From Paracidovorax oryzae ATCC 19882 (GTDB taxonomy: Bacteria; Pseudomonadota; Gammaproteobacteria; Burkholderiales; Burkholderiaceae_C), in contig NZ_JMKU01000007.1 in NCBI RefSeq assembly GCF_000687165.1, positions 186,001-250,000 on the forward strand: a stretch of DNA of 64,000 bases, given 5' to 3'. Under the pieces are notes generated by a model. It saw only the letters and a program-made list of their open reading frames with translations, had not been told where the DNA came from and did not search any database. The translations under genes and the position numbers were made by a program. Below, one piece after another: positions 54,113 to 63,581 of this stretch (the first letter of the stretch is position 1; each line of letters starts with the position of its first letter).

Positions 54113-55552
54113 ATGATGAATAAGTACGTTATCAGCCTGGCGAGGGGGACCCTGTTCGCGCTGGCGCTTACTACCGGCGCCGCACACTCCGACACGTTTC
54201 TGGAAACTTTCGGCAAGACCGCCACCCGGCAACGCTCGCTGTACGTCCCGCAATTCGCAGCAGCCGGCGCGGTGAGTTATTACCAGTTCGCCGATCCGAC
54301 GGTGGCGGGGGTCTCGCGCGATCTGGACAACGGGTACTACGCCGTACTCAACCCCAACCAGGTCATCGCCACGGGTGGTGCCTCGTGGTGGGCCAACGGC
54401 GACACGGGCCCGGCTTCCGCCTTCACGGACCACACGGGCGATGGCGGCGCCGTACTGATCGTGAACGCGGGCAATGTGCAAAACGCCGTCTATCGCCGCA
54501 TCGTGTCCCTCGAAGGCGGCAAGACGTACACCCTGGCGGCATGGCGGTTAGTGGTCAACGGCCCGACGGATCTGGGCTTCGAACTGCGTGAGCCCGACGA
54601 TACCGCCAGCCTGGGCAGCTCGCCGGGTTTCACGACCACCGGCTCCACGGGCGCAGGGCAGTGGGTGCGCCTGTCCTGGAACTTCACTACGCCCGGCGTC
54701 TGCACCACCCGGCAGTACGCGGTCAGCGTGCGGAACAACTCGCCGGTGACCAACGGCAATGACCTGTTCCTGGACGACATTTCCATAGCGGAGGCGAGCG
54801 GAGGAGCTGCAGGCCAGGTGACCTGCCCCACGACCTCGGTGCCCACCGTCACGGCGGTCAACGACACCGGCACGACGCCGCCGGACCGCCCGGTCACCAT
54901 CGCGCTGCGAGCCAACGATTCGTCGTCCAACCCCACGGCCGCTGCGCTCGGCCTGCCCTCCCAGGGCAATACTCCGGCCCAGCACGGCACCGTGGTGTTC
55001 AACAACGACGGAACCGCCACCTACACGCCGAACGCGGGCTACACCGGCAACGATGCGTTCTCCTACGACATCTGCACCGTGGCGTCGCAGACCAATCCCA
55101 CTCCGTTCTGCTCCACCGCGTCCGTCGCGGTCAGCGTGGCGGTTCCCACCGTGGCCGCAGGCGACGATAGGGCATCGACACAAATGGGTCGCCCGGCCAC
55201 GGTCAACCTGCTGGCCAACGACACCTCGTCCAACCCCGCGGCGGCACCTCTCGGCACGCCATCGGCGGGCAGCGTCTCGCCGCGCAACGGCTCCGTGGTG
55301 TTCAACGCGGACGGCACCGCCACCTATACGCCGAACCCCGCCTTCACCGGCACGGACTCGTTCTCGTACAAGGTCTGCACGGTGGTATCGGCCGGCAACC
55401 CCACCGCCTCCTGCTCGGAAGCCACCGTCAACGTCACCGTGACCCTTCCCGCCATCCTCGCCATCCCGACCCTGTCGGAATGGGGCATCCTGCTGATGTC
55501 GTCCCTGCTGGCGCTGCTGGGCATCGGCGCGGCCCGCCGCCGCACGCGCTGA
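54113..55552 (+). CDS. surface protein with two cadherin-like repeats and IPTL-CTERM sorting signal
   Basis: A 479-residue exported protein. The signal peptide (ISLARGTLFALALTTGAAHS) is followed by a jelly-roll-like domain (residues 28-225; LFLDDISIAE), then two tandem repeats of about 100 residues, each ending DGTATYTPN..FTG/YTG..D.FSY..CTV, typical of bacterial Ig/cadherin-like domains with Ca sites. The C-terminus is IPTLSEWG followed by a hydrophobic helix and Arg cluster RRRTR, the IPTL-CTERM sorting motif. Such tails are processed by exosortase-like enzymes in Comamonadaceae and anchor or export proteins to the surface. It probably has a role in adhesion or matrix. Two ATGs (54113, 54116) are adjacent. 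Confidence 0.87.
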   Translation: MMNKYVISLARGTLFALALTTGAAHSDTFLETFGKTATRQRSLYVPQFAAAGAVSYYQFADPTVAGVSRDLDNGYYAVLNPNQVIATGGASWWANGDTGPASAFTDHTGDGGAVLIVNAGNVQNAVYRRIVSLEGGKTYTLAAWRLVVNGPTDLGFELREPDDTASLGSSPGFTTTGSTGAGQWVRLSWNFTTPGVCTTRQYAVSVRNNSPVTNGNDLFLDDISIAEASGGAAGQVTCPTTSVPTVTAVNDTGTTPPDRPVTIALRANDSSSNPTAAALGLPSQGNTPAQHGTVVFNNDGTATYTPNAGYTGNDAFSYDICTVASQTNPTPFCSTASVAVSVAVPTVAAGDDRASTQMGRPATVNLLANDTSSNPAAAPLGTPSAGSVSPRNGSVVFNADGTATYTPNPAFTGTDSFSYKVCTVVSAGNPTASCSEATVNVTVTLPAILAIPTLSEWGILLMSSLLALLGIGAARRRTR

Positions 55553-55641
55553 TCCCCCGCCAGCCCCCGCCACGGGGCCCTGCGGCGACAGCCTGGCCTA
55601 CACTGGCGGGCCATCGCCACCGAGCAGAGAGAGACAGCCCC

Positions 55642-56121
55642 ATGGCCACACATACCGCCACCATCGCCTGGCAGCGCGGCACCGACGATTTCCTGGACAG
55701 GCGATACCACCGCGCCCACACGTGGCAGTTCGATGGCGGGGCCACGGTGGCGGCCTCGTCATCGCCCCACGTCGTGCCCCTGCCCTACTCCGACGCGGCA
55801 GCGGTCGATCCCGAGGAGGCCTACATCGCCGCGCTCTCCAGTTGCCACATGCTGTGGTTCATGGACTTCGCCAGCCGCGCGGGCCATCGCCTCGACAGCT
55901 ACACCGATGCGGCCACCGGCACCATGGCGAAAAACGAGGCTGGCCAGATCGCCGTCACCCATGTGCAGCTGCGCCCCGTCACGCGCTTCGATGCAGCGCA
56001 CGCGCCCACCGCGGAGCAACTGGAGGCCCTGCACCACCAGGCCCACGCGTCGTGCTTCCTGGCGAACTCCGTGAAGACGCGCATCGACTGCGAGCCGGTG
56101 CTGGAAATCAGCGGAAATTAA
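55642..56121 (+). CDS. OsmC-family peroxiredoxin-like protein
   Basis: A 159-residue OsmC-like protein. The two redox cysteines are in ALSSCHMLWFMDFAS and HASCFLANSV. The N-terminal strand region HRAHTWQFDGGATVAASSS and the C-terminal strand TRIDCEPVLEIS complete the fold. The family reduces organic hydroperoxides with dithiols. The start follows GAGAGAGAC. A terminator hairpin begins one base after the stop. Confidence 0.9.
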   Translation: MATHTATIAWQRGTDDFLDRRYHRAHTWQFDGGATVAASSSPHVVPLPYSDAAAVDPEEAYIAALSSCHMLWFMDFASRAGHRLDSYTDAATGTMAKNEAGQIAVTHVQLRPVTRFDAAHAPTAEQLEALHHQAHASCFLANSVKTRIDCEPVLEISGN

Positions 56122-56143
56122 AAAGCCCTCTTTCGAGGGCTTT
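56122..56143 (+). terminator. terminator between OsmC-like gene and Gly-rich genes
   Basis: AAAGCCCTC and GAGGGCTTT form a 9-bp stem with loop TTTC. A-run on one side and T-run on the other allow it to act for both converging transcripts. Confidence 0.85.
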
Positions 56144-56166
56144 GCTTGCAGGCAGGAACGGGAGCA

Positions 56167-56412
56167 TCAGTCCTGATGGCTGGCGCATTTGCCGTCGGCC
56201 TTCCGGTAGCCCGGCCCGCCACGCGAACCGCAACCACCCCGGCCTCCTCCGCCGCCCCCGCCACCCGTGAACGAAGCCCGCCCGCGGGTACGGCCCTGTC
56301 CGCCGCCGCGTGACGAACCTCCGCCGCCCCGCCGGCCTCGCGCAGCCGCCTCACCAGCCACGGCACCCAGGAGCGCAGCCATCAATGCAGAACCCAGCAA
56401 GCGGCGCTTCAT
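56167..56412 (-). CDS. small secreted Gly-rich protein
   Basis: An 81-residue protein with signal peptide (KRRLLGSALMAALLGAVAGEAAA) and a Gly/Arg/Ser-rich mature part containing long Gly runs (FTGGGGGGGGRGGCGS) and two cysteines. Its ATG overlaps the stop of the upstream Gly/His-rich gene (ATGA), so it is coupled to it. No domain is known. The Gly runs suggest a flexible or surface-coating peptide. Confidence 0.68.
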   Translation of the reverse strand: MKRRLLGSALMAALLGAVAGEAAARGRRGGGGSSRGGGQGRTRGRASFTGGGGGGGGRGGCGSRGGPGYRKADGKCASHQD

Positions 56413-56690
56413 GGCTCTTTCGTCCCTTCCTTGCCGGTGTGCGGATTCACATTGCCCTTGGTGCTCCAGTTGTCCAGCCTGGTGCCGTTCGGATTGGTCG
56501 CGTGGCTCGGTGCCACATAAGTGCCGTCCTTGCGGGTGTAGCCACTCACCGAATGGCTGGAGCCGTGGCTGCTGCCGGAACTGGAGGCGTGATGGCCGCC
56601 GGAATGGCCACCGCCGTGGCCACCACCGCCCTTGGCGATGGCGAAGGTGCACAGCGACAACGCCGCGACCAGGATCAGGGATTTCTTCAT
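56409..56690 (-). CDS. small secreted Gly/His/Ser-rich protein
   Basis: A 93-residue protein: signal peptide MKKSLILVAALSLCTFAIA, then KGGGGHGGGHSGGHHASSSG, and a C-terminal tail GYTRKDGTYVAPSHATNPNGTRLDNWSTKGNVNPHTGKEG. That tail resembles the small exported proteins whose conserved ending YVxxHxxTxPN.T..DN.ST.GN.NP.TG.xG is common in proteobacteria. The His-rich part could bind metals. It is the first gene of the pair with 56167-56412. Start at 56690; the upstream in-frame ATG lacks a ribosome site. Confidence 0.78.
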   Translation of the reverse strand: MKKSLILVAALSLCTFAIAKGGGGHGGGHSGGHHASSSGSSHGSSHSVSGYTRKDGTYVAPSHATNPNGTRLDNWSTKGNVNPHTGKEGTKEP

Positions 56691-56878
56691 GTTGTGTTTC
56701 CTCTCACGCCGGGATAGGCGCGAGAGCATCCTGCACGGAAACATTCAGCAACACAAGGGCGGCGCGTCAAAGCGATAGCAGCGTTTTCCCCAGCGGCCCG
56801 GTGCACGTCGTTCAGGGGCGGTGCCCCAGCCGTGGCTGCGACATCCCCGACAGCCAGCCGCCCCCCCGCGGCGAAGCA

Positions 56879-58423
56879 TCAGGCCGGCAGGCGGAAGACC
56901 GAGACCGCGCCCACCAGTTGGTCGGCCTGCGCCTTGAGGCTGGAGGCCGCCGCCGCGCTTTCCTCGACCAGCGCGGCGTTCTGCTGCGTGGCCTGGTCCA
57001 TCTGGGTCACGGCTTCTCCGACCTGCGCCACGCCGTCGCTCTGCTCGCGCGTGGCGATGCTGATCTCCGAGACGATGGACGCCACCTTCTGGATGAGATC
57101 CATGGCTGCCTGCACCGCGGAGCCCGCCTGCTCCGCCTGCTGCGAGCCGTCCTGCACCCGGTGGGTGCTGGTGGCGATCAGCTCCTTGATGTCCTTGGCG
57201 GCCGCCGCGCTGCGCTGGGCCAGGCTGCGCACCTCGCCTGCCACCACGGCGAAGCCGCGCCCCTGCTCGCCGGCCCGGGCCGCTTCCACCGCCGCGTTCA
57301 GCGCGAGGATGTTGGTCTGGAACGCGATGCCGTCGATCAGGCCGATGATGTCGGCAATGCGCCGCGAGGCTTCATCGATGGAGCGCATGGTGCCCACCAT
57401 CGTGCCCACCGCCTCGCCGCTGCGCGCCGCGGCCGATGCGGCATCCTGCGCCAGCGCGCTGGCCTGCCGGGCATTGTCGGAGTTCTGGCGCACGGTGGAG
57501 CCGAGCTCCTCCATCGACGCTGCGGTCTGCTCCAGGGCCGAGGCCTGCTCTTCCGTGCGCGAGGACAGGTCGATATTGCCCTGCTCGATCTCGGCGCTGG
57601 CGGTGGCCACGCTTTCGGCATTGGCGCGCACCCCGCCGACCACCTGCGACAGGCTGTCGCGCATGCCGGCCAGGGCCTGCATGAGCTGCGCGGCCTCGTC
57701 GCGGCCCTGGGGAACGATGGACATGGTCAGGTCGCCGGAGGCCACGCCCTGCGCTATCACCACGGCCTCGCGGATCGGCCGCGTGATCAGGCGCGTGATC
57801 CACCATGCCAGCGCCACCGCGATGGCCACGGCCGCCGCCACGAGGCCCGCCAGCGTCCACACGGCGCGGCCATACACCGTGCGCACGTTCTGCTCGGCGA
57901 TATCCGCGGACTTCCGGTTGAAATCGGCGAGCGTGCCCAGCGCGCCGGCCATGGCATCGAAAGCCTGCTCCGACTCCCCGAAGAACAGCCGGGTCGCTGC
58001 GGCCCGCGCATCGGGCGGCAGCGCGAGCAGGCGGGCCTGCACCTTCGCATAGGCGTCGCGCGCCGCACGGTACTCGCCGAACAGGCGCTGCTCCTCGCCG
58101 GGCGTGACCAGGGGAGCATAGACCTGCTCGGCCTCCGCGAACTGCGCCATGCGGTGCGCAAGCTCCTCGCGGCGCTTCGCCGTGGTCTCGTTCGGCTCCG
58201 GCAGGAACAGTTCGCTCTCGGTGCGGCGCACGCGGTTGGCCGCGGTGCGGGCGTTGCCGATCGCCTGCACGCTCGGCAGCCAGTTGGTGGCGAGGTCCTC
58301 GGCACCAGCCTGGATGGCGTGCATCTGCGTCCAGGCGGCCAGGCCCATGGCCAGGGTCAACGCGGTGGTGAGCGCGAAGGCGATGGCCAGCTTGAGGCCG
58401 ATGCGGAGGTGCTGGAGGTTCAT
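56879..58423 (-). CDS. methyl-accepting chemotaxis protein
   Basis: A 514-residue chemoreceptor. Two membrane helices (residues 10-30 and 188-210) bracket a periplasmic four-helix-bundle sensor of about 160 residues with [26 protein letters not shown] follows at 210-265 and a Tsr-type signalling domain at 280-510 with the hairpin tip [44 protein letters not shown]. It has no C-terminal CheR-binding pentapeptide. The 4HB sensor type in Burkholderiales often detects small organic acids; the ligand here is unknown. Confidence 0.94.
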   Translation of the reverse strand: MNLQHLRIGLKLAIAFALTTALTLAMGLAAWTQMHAIQAGAEDLATNWLPSVQAIGNARTAANRVRRTESELFLPEPNETTAKRREELAHRMAQFAEAEQVYAPLVTPGEEQRLFGEYRAARDAYAKVQARLLALPPDARAAATRLFFGESEQAFDAMAGALGTLADFNRKSADIAEQNVRTVYGRAVWTLAGLVAAAVAIAVALAWWITRLITRPIREAVVIAQGVASGDLTMSIVPQGRDEAAQLMQALAGMRDSLSQVVGGVRANAESVATASAEIEQGNIDLSSRTEEQASALEQTAASMEELGSTVRQNSDNARQASALAQDAASAAARSGEAVGTMVGTMRSIDEASRRIADIIGLIDGIAFQTNILALNAAVEAARAGEQGRGFAVVAGEVRSLAQRSAAAAKDIKELIATSTHRVQDGSQQAEQAGSAVQAAMDLIQKVASIVSEISIATREQSDGVAQVGEAVTQMDQATQQNAALVEESAAAASSLKAQADQLVGAVSVFRLPA

Positions 58424-58653
58424 GGCGCGGTCCGGGAGGTGATGTACCTATTGGGAAACCGCGCACCTGAATGGATGCTGACTTGGCGATGGGATCTGCC
58501 TATGGCGGGCTTAGCCTTTGGCGACTTCCGGCCGATGGAACTTGCTGTCGAGCCAGCATGGCTCTTGCCCAATGCACGGGAACACATCACGAGTGCCCTC
58601 GCGCATAGATATCGATGAGCCCAGGGCGTCACCCCGGGCATGGCCGGCACGAC

Positions 58654-61095
58654 TCACCAGCGATAGGTCGCGGTCGCGATCAGCCCGCGCTGGTCTCCGT
58701 AGAAGCAGGACTGGGCAGCGCCGTCGCAGTTCGACAGGTAGGTCTTGTCAGCCAGGTTGCGCACATTGAGCGCCAGGCTCCACTGCTGGAAATCGTAGCC
58801 GACCATGGCGTCCAGCAACAAATACGCCGGGACCTTGGCCGGCGTGATGCCCCCGTTGCCGCGGGTCGAGCCCATGTAGCGCGCGCCCGCGCCCACCTTG
58901 ACGCCGCCGACGAAGCGGTAATCCGCCCACACCGCCAGCTGGTGGCGGGGCACGGCCAGGGCTTGCCTGCCGATCTGCTCGGGGTTGGCGCTGGCAGTGA
59001 CGATGGCCCGCGGCGTGTAGCTGTAAGCGGCCGTGAAATTCATGCGGGGCATCGGCTGCATGCTGACCTCCCACTCGATTCCGCGCGTGGATATCTCGCC
59101 CGTCTGGTAGGGAACGAAGTTCGGGTCCAACGTCACGTAATTGCGGCGGCGCAGGTCGAAGACCGCGATGCTGTACATGTCGCGCGTGCCGGCGGGCTGG
59201 TAGCGCAGGCCCGCCTCGTACTGGCGTCCGGATTCGGGTTCGAAAGGCCGCTGGGTCACCGGGTTGACAGCAGTGACGGGACTGAAGGACTCGGTATAGC
59301 TGACGTAGGGCGCCAGGCCATTGGGAGCCAGATACACCATCCCGGCGCGGCCGGTGAACTTGCCGTTCGAGACGCTGGTGGCCGCCCCGCCACCGAGCCG
59401 GTCCACATAGTCCGTTCGTGCCCGGTCATAACGTCCGCCCAGCGTGAACTGCCAGCGGTCGGCCCATTTGATCTGGTCCTGCATGTAGAGGCCGATCTGC
59501 CTCAGGCGGGAGGAATCGATCGCGTAGGGATCGGGCACCTCGAATGGTCCATTCGGATACAAAGGCGCGTTGATGTCGAGTGGCGGCGCGCTGCCCCCGC
59601 TGAAGGTGCTCGACTCGAAGCGGCTGCGCTGGTAGTCGAGGCCGAACAGCAGCCTGTGCCGCCATGCGCCGGAGCGCATGTCGGCCTGCAGCTGGTTGTC
59701 CACGCTGAAGGTGTTCGCCCATTCCCGGCTGCCGAAAAGCGTCCGGCTCAGCGTCTGGTAGTTGGCCGGGTTCAATGGGTCTCCGCGGTCCACCGTGATG
59801 AACATCGGCGACTGCAGTCCCGAGTAGTCCAGCTTCATGTGGCCCGCGCGCAGGTTCTGGCGGAAGGTGAGAGCGTCGTTGACACGGTGCTCGAACCGGT
59901 AGCCGGCCAGTTCCTGGTCCTGGTCGAACCGGTCGAAGTGGCTGTTGCCCACGAACAGCTCGCTGGGGATGTAGCTGCCGATGGCCGTCGGCACCAGCGA
60001 GCCCACCATGGGGCGCGTGCGGGTATAGACCCCCGAACGGTTGCGCATGAGCTGCGCATACGCGGTGAACGATGTGTCGCCCGAGATTTTCCATTGGATG
60101 GATGGCGCGAAGTAGGTGCGGTCGTTGCGCTCGCCTCCCGCGGGCAACTCGGCATCGCGCACCACGCCGAGCACGCGGTAGAGCACCGTCCCCTCCGCAT
60201 CCAGCGCACCCGAGAAGTCCCCGGCGACCTGCTTGTGGCCATGGCTGCCGTATTGCACTTGCAGCTCGCGGACCGGCATGGGCGTGGGCAGCTTGCTGAC
60301 CACATCCACCACGCCGCCGGGGCTCGCCTGGCCGTAGAGCACCGAGGCCGGGCCGCGCAGCACGTCGATGCGCTCTGCGCCATAGGGTTCGATCTTCCAG
60401 ACGGCGAAGGTGTTGGCGTTGCGCAGGGGCAGGCCGTCCTGGTAGAAGCCCGGGCTGTAGGCATCGAAGCCGCGGATGTTGAGCCAGTCGTAGCGCGAGT
60501 CCGCGCCGTAGGGCGAGATGGTGATGCCTGGCGTGTAGCCCAGCGCATCGCGCACGGTGGTCGCGCCGATGGCCTGGATGCGGTCGGCCGTCACGACCGA
60601 CACCGACTGAGGCGTCTCGATGATCGGCGTATCGGTCTTGGTACCCGCCGCGCTGCGCCGGGCCACATAGCCTGCGACGGGACCGGTGGATGTCTCGGGA
60701 TCCGACGCCGCCGACACCGTCACGGCCGGGAGCGTGGTGGACATGGCGTCGGCGGGTCCGGCCGGTTTGATGACGATGCCTGCGCCATCCAGTACCGCAG
60801 CCAGTCCGGTGCCTGCGAGCAGCCGGTCCAGGGCCTGCCGTGGCGTCATGTTTCCCGATACGGCGGGCGCGGTCCTGCCCGCCACCAGGGCAGGCCGTAC
60901 CATCAACTCCATCCGTGTCTGCCGGGCCAGGTCGTTGAGCGCCTCCGCCAGCGGCTGAGCGGCGATGCGGATGGGCACGGCCCGCGCGGCCGCGGCGCTG
61001 GCTGTGGGCTGTGACAAGGCTCCAGTGGCGCCGATGGCGAGGGCGACAGCAAGAGCGAGGGGGGCGGGCCTGGGGCAGGTACGGTGCATGCGCAT
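58654..61095 (-). CDS. TonB-dependent siderophore receptor with STN signalling domain
   Basis: An 813-residue outer-membrane receptor. The signal peptide (PAPLALAVALAIGATGALS) is followed by an STN domain (residues 40-115; IPIRIAAQPLAEALNDLARQTRMELMV), a plug (TPQSVSVVTADRIQAIGATTVRDALGYTPGI, GFYQDGLPLR, IDVLRGPASVLYGQASPGGVVD) and a 22-strand barrel ending with Trp (TATYRW). The STN domain means it can signal to the FecR protein upstream. The ligand is a ferric siderophore of FpvA/FhuE-type class by sequence features. It is the third gene of fecI-fecR-receptor, 92 bp after fecR. Confidence 0.94.
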   Translation of the reverse strand: MRMHRTCPRPAPLALAVALAIGATGALSQPTASAAAARAVPIRIAAQPLAEALNDLARQTRMELMVRPALVAGRTAPAVSGNMTPRQALDRLLAGTGLAAVLDGAGIVIKPAGPADAMSTTLPAVTVSAASDPETSTGPVAGYVARRSAAGTKTDTPIIETPQSVSVVTADRIQAIGATTVRDALGYTPGITISPYGADSRYDWLNIRGFDAYSPGFYQDGLPLRNANTFAVWKIEPYGAERIDVLRGPASVLYGQASPGGVVDVVSKLPTPMPVRELQVQYGSHGHKQVAGDFSGALDAEGTVLYRVLGVVRDAELPAGGERNDRTYFAPSIQWKISGDTSFTAYAQLMRNRSGVYTRTRPMVGSLVPTAIGSYIPSELFVGNSHFDRFDQDQELAGYRFEHRVNDALTFRQNLRAGHMKLDYSGLQSPMFITVDRGDPLNPANYQTLSRTLFGSREWANTFSVDNQLQADMRSGAWRHRLLFGLDYQRSRFESSTFSGGSAPPLDINAPLYPNGPFEVPDPYAIDSSRLRQIGLYMQDQIKWADRWQFTLGGRYDRARTDYVDRLGGGAATSVSNGKFTGRAGMVYLAPNGLAPYVSYTESFSPVTAVNPVTQRPFEPESGRQYEAGLRYQPAGTRDMYSIAVFDLRRRNYVTLDPNFVPYQTGEISTRGIEWEVSMQPMPRMNFTAAYSYTPRAIVTASANPEQIGRQALAVPRHQLAVWADYRFVGGVKVGAGARYMGSTRGNGGITPAKVPAYLLLDAMVGYDFQQWSLALNVRNLADKTYLSNCDGAAQSCFYGDQRGLIATATYRW

Positions 61096-61187
61096 GTTCT
61101 CCGGGAAGGTCTACGAATAAGAATCCTTCTCATGTAGACGCATGAGCCCGCTCTACCCCAACGTCCTGCCTGCGCCCTGCCCCGCTT

Positions 61188-62276
61188 TCACTTCCGCGGA
61201 AGAATCTCGGTCGTGCCGTCATGCTCCCGCAGGCGCACCGGCAAGACCTGCGGCAGTGCCCGGATGAAGCTGTCGAGACGGTGCGGATCGAAGGTTCCGG
61301 TCAGGCGCAATGCCGCCACCGCCGGATCGCCCACCGTCAGCCGGGTGTCCCCATAGCGTTCGAATTCCGCCAGCGCCTCGCCCAGCGGCGTATCGTCGAA
61401 GCTGACACGGTTGTCGCGCCAGGGCGCCATGCCGGCGGAGGAGATGGCCGTCACCTGGCCGAGTTCGCCAGCGGCATCGCTCGCGACCTGCTGACCCGCG
61501 GCCAGTTCCACGGCCCCGGGCGCCTCGTCTGCCGGCGGCAGGCTGGCACCCTTGCGGCCACGCACCAGGGACGCCACTCGTACATGCCCTTCCTCCACGG
61601 CCACCCGGACACCGCCCTGGCCGGACACACCCGGCGTGAAGCGCACGGAGAAACGGGTGCCGACCACCGTGATGCGCAGCGGTCCGGCCAATACATCGAA
61701 GGGACGGGATGGGTCGCCCTTGATGCTGAACACCGCCTGACCTTCCGGCAACCGGACTTCCCGGCGATGCCGGTAGAGCACCGCCTCGGCACGGGTGGCC
61801 GTATCGAGCCGCAGGCGGCTTCCGTCGGGAAGGTCCACCAGGCGCTGCTGGCCGCGCAAGGTGGCAAAGCTCTGGGAATAGACCGGCTGGCGCTGCCAAT
61901 GGTCCCAGGCCAGATAGCCGCAGCCTGCCGCAGCCACGCTGCCCGCCAGCGCAGCTTGCGGGAGCAGTTCGCCCAGCCTGCGCCACCAGGGACGGCGAGG
62001 CGAGGACGCAGACTGGGCAGCCCGCCTTTCGGCCGCCTGGTCAGCGGCAAGGTCGCGGCGCAACGCGTCCACGCCCTCCTGCGGAAGCCCATCCAGCAGG
62101 CTCCAGTCGCCTTGCCATCGCCCCAGGGCGCGACCATGCGCCGGGTCGGCGGCCAGCCAGGCTTCGAACGCGCGCTGCTCGGCGGCGGGAAGGCCACCCT
62201 CCAGACGCACGAACCATTCGAGCGCCTGGCGTTCGAGGTCGCTCAATGCGGAGTCGGCGGACGACGGATGGCTCAT
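61188..62276 (-). CDS. fecR: FecR-family anti-sigma / signal transducer
   Basis: A 362-residue FecR protein. The cytoplasmic N-terminus (residues 10-60, LERQALEWFVRLEGGLPAAEQRAFEAWLAADPAHGRALGRW) binds the ECF sigma factor, a membrane helix is near residue 115 (AALAGSVAAAGCGYLAW), and the periplasmic FecR domain (DLPDGSRLRLDTATRAEAVLYRHRREVRLPEGQAVF, VVGTRFSVRF) contacts the receptor's STN domain. The start at 62276 avoids overlap with fecI; a longer frame exists. It passes the signal of siderophore binding to the sigma factor. Confidence 0.92.
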   Translation of the reverse strand: MSHPSSADSALSDLERQALEWFVRLEGGLPAAEQRAFEAWLAADPAHGRALGRWQGDWSLLDGLPQEGVDALRRDLAADQAAERRAAQSASSPRRPWWRRLGELLPQAALAGSVAAAGCGYLAWDHWQRQPVYSQSFATLRGQQRLVDLPDGSRLRLDTATRAEAVLYRHRREVRLPEGQAVFSIKGDPSRPFDVLAGPLRITVVGTRFSVRFTPGVSGQGGVRVAVEEGHVRVASLVRGRKGASLPPADEAPGAVELAAGQQVASDAAGELGQVTAISSAGMAPWRDNRVSFDDTPLGEALAEFERYGDTRLTVGDPAVAALRLTGTFDPHRLDSFIRALPQVLPVRLREHDGTTEILPRK

Positions 62277-62358
62277 GGAAAGATGCCGGTGTTCATGGAT
62301 GAAGACGCGCGAGCCCACCCCAACCCTACCTCCACGCTTGGAAAACACGGGTAGCGGG

Positions 62359-62895
62359 TCATTCGGGTGCATCCTCGGCCGCACCGTCCATCCGGCGCAG
62401 GCACAGGCGGCACGCCTCCATCGCGCGCTGTATGTGCCGCTCCACCATCTTCACCGATATGTCCATCCGGTTGGCGACCTCGGCCTGCGAGAGCCCGTCG
62501 AACTTGTGCAGGATGAAGGCCTCCCGGCAGCGCAGCGGCAGCGCCCCGATCGCGGCGAGCAGCGCCTGGACCGTTTCCGCGGATGCGGCAGCGACCTCAG
62601 GCTCGCAGGCAACGGGAGCCGCGATACCCTCCAGAACAGCCATCGGATCGGCCTCGCTCTCGGCACCGGAGGATGCAGACTTGCCGGCCCGCACCTCGGC
62701 CCGGCGGTGCCGGTCGATCACCAGGTTGCGTGCCGTCCGGTACAACAGCGCGCGCGCGTCGCCGATGGCCTTCCCCGAATGCTGCACGGCCAGCACCCGT
62801 GCATAGCTTTCCTGCACCAGATCACGCGCAGTGTCGCGATCCCTGACCGCACGGGCCAGGAAGTTCAGCAACTCTCGGTAATGGCGTGTGACCAC
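62359..62895 (-). CDS. fecI: FecI-type ECF sigma factor
   Basis: A 178-residue ECF sigma factor with region 2 (HYRELLNFLARAVRDRDTARDLVQESYARVLA) and region 4 (LRCREAFILHKFDGLSQAEVANRMDISVKMVERHIQRAMEACR). The start is uncertain: GTG at 62895 fits the length, while an in-frame TTG at 62946 would add 17 residues. It transcribes the receptor gene when the cognate siderophore is bound. It is the first gene of the surface-signalling operon and has a Fur-box-like sequence about 90 bp upstream. A middle insertion of Ala/Ser/Glu residues (residues 75-105) is longer than usual. Confidence 0.9.
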   Translation of the reverse strand: MVTRHYRELLNFLARAVRDRDTARDLVQESYARVLAVQHSGKAIGDARALLYRTARNLVIDRHRRAEVRAGKSASSGAESEADPMAVLEGIAAPVACEPEVAAASAETVQALLAAIGALPLRCREAFILHKFDGLSQAEVANRMDISVKMVERHIQRAMEACRLCLRRMDGAAEDAPE

Positions 62896-62980
62896 GGATC
62901 GATGGAACGGAGGGTGACGGCGTCCCGGCAGCCTGGCTCGCGGCAACCATGCAGGCGGATCCAGCGCACGTATAAAAAAT

Positions 62981-62999
62981 AGTAACCATTCGCATTATC
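62981..62999 (-). promoter_or_regulatory. candidate Fur box upstream of fecI
   Basis: The minus strand matches the 19-bp Fur consensus GATAATGATAATCATTATC at 13 of 19 positions, including the whole first half GATAATG. It sits between -85 and -105 relative to the fecI start and is AT-rich in a GC-rich genome. The rest of 62896-63204 holds no gene. Confidence 0.65.
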
Positions 63000-63210
63000 A
63001 ACCATATGGCCAGACTTACGGAGAAACAGCAGAGCCAGCCCTGGCCTTCCAGATGCCCGAGGAACCCGCATCCCGCTTTGGGCAGGTCCACTGCGCTGGG
63101 CATGGGCGAACGAGCCGGACTCCGGAGGCCCGGGCGATTGGACTCGTGATCGGCAGCCAGGACGCGATCGATCAGGAGCTGGGCCGCCGGATCTTCGAGA
63201 CCCCAGCACT

Positions 63211-63522
63211 GACCGGCCGTGGAATGACGAAAAGTGCCAGAGCGACACGTTCTGGCAACCGGCGCTGCGCGCGTGCTGCATCCGCAGGCGCCGTGCGTAC
63301 CGGACACGGTACACCTGCGCCACCAACGCGCTGTCGGCTGGCGCCAACCCGGCCTACATCGCGCGCCAGATGGGCCACAAGAACGCCGAGATGCGGTTCA
63401 CCGTGTACGCCAAATGGATCGACGGGGCTGACCGAGGGCGGGAGAAAGCGAAGATCGAGCAGATGCTCGCGGAAATGAAAAAGCCGCCTGGAGGAGGCGG
63501 CTTGATCGGGACTGGAACCTGA
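63211..63522 (+). pseudogene. tyrosine integrase C-terminal remnant
   Basis: One frame reads DRPWNDEKCQSDTFWQPALR and then the C-terminal catalytic part of a phage/ICE integrase: TRYTCATNALSAGANPAYIARQMGHKN, with the GH box, and VYAKWIDGADRGREKAKIEQML with the nucleophile Tyr. The first His of the HxxR motif reads Tyr (RYTCAT for RHTxAT), and the N-terminal two thirds are missing. It lies 59 bp from the 3' end of tRNA-Val(GAC), a usual integration site, so it is probably the scar of a lost element. Confidence 0.82.
63481..63503 (-). terminator. terminator after tRNA-Val(GAC)
   Basis: AAGCCGCCT and AGGCGGCTT form a 9-bp stem with a 5-nt loop, and on the minus strand TTTCATT follows. It would end the tRNA transcript. 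It overlaps the last codons of the integrase remnant. Confidence 0.75.
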
Positions 63523-63581
63523 GAAAGTTCCCCAAGAGTTCCCTGATGTTCCGAAGCCTGGTCAACTTCAGAGGGGAAACT

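Noticed and set aside
61105-61135. Fur box upstream of the TonB receptor
   Set aside because: The AT-rich stretch matches the consensus only partly and without a clear repeat; the better candidate is upstream of fecI.
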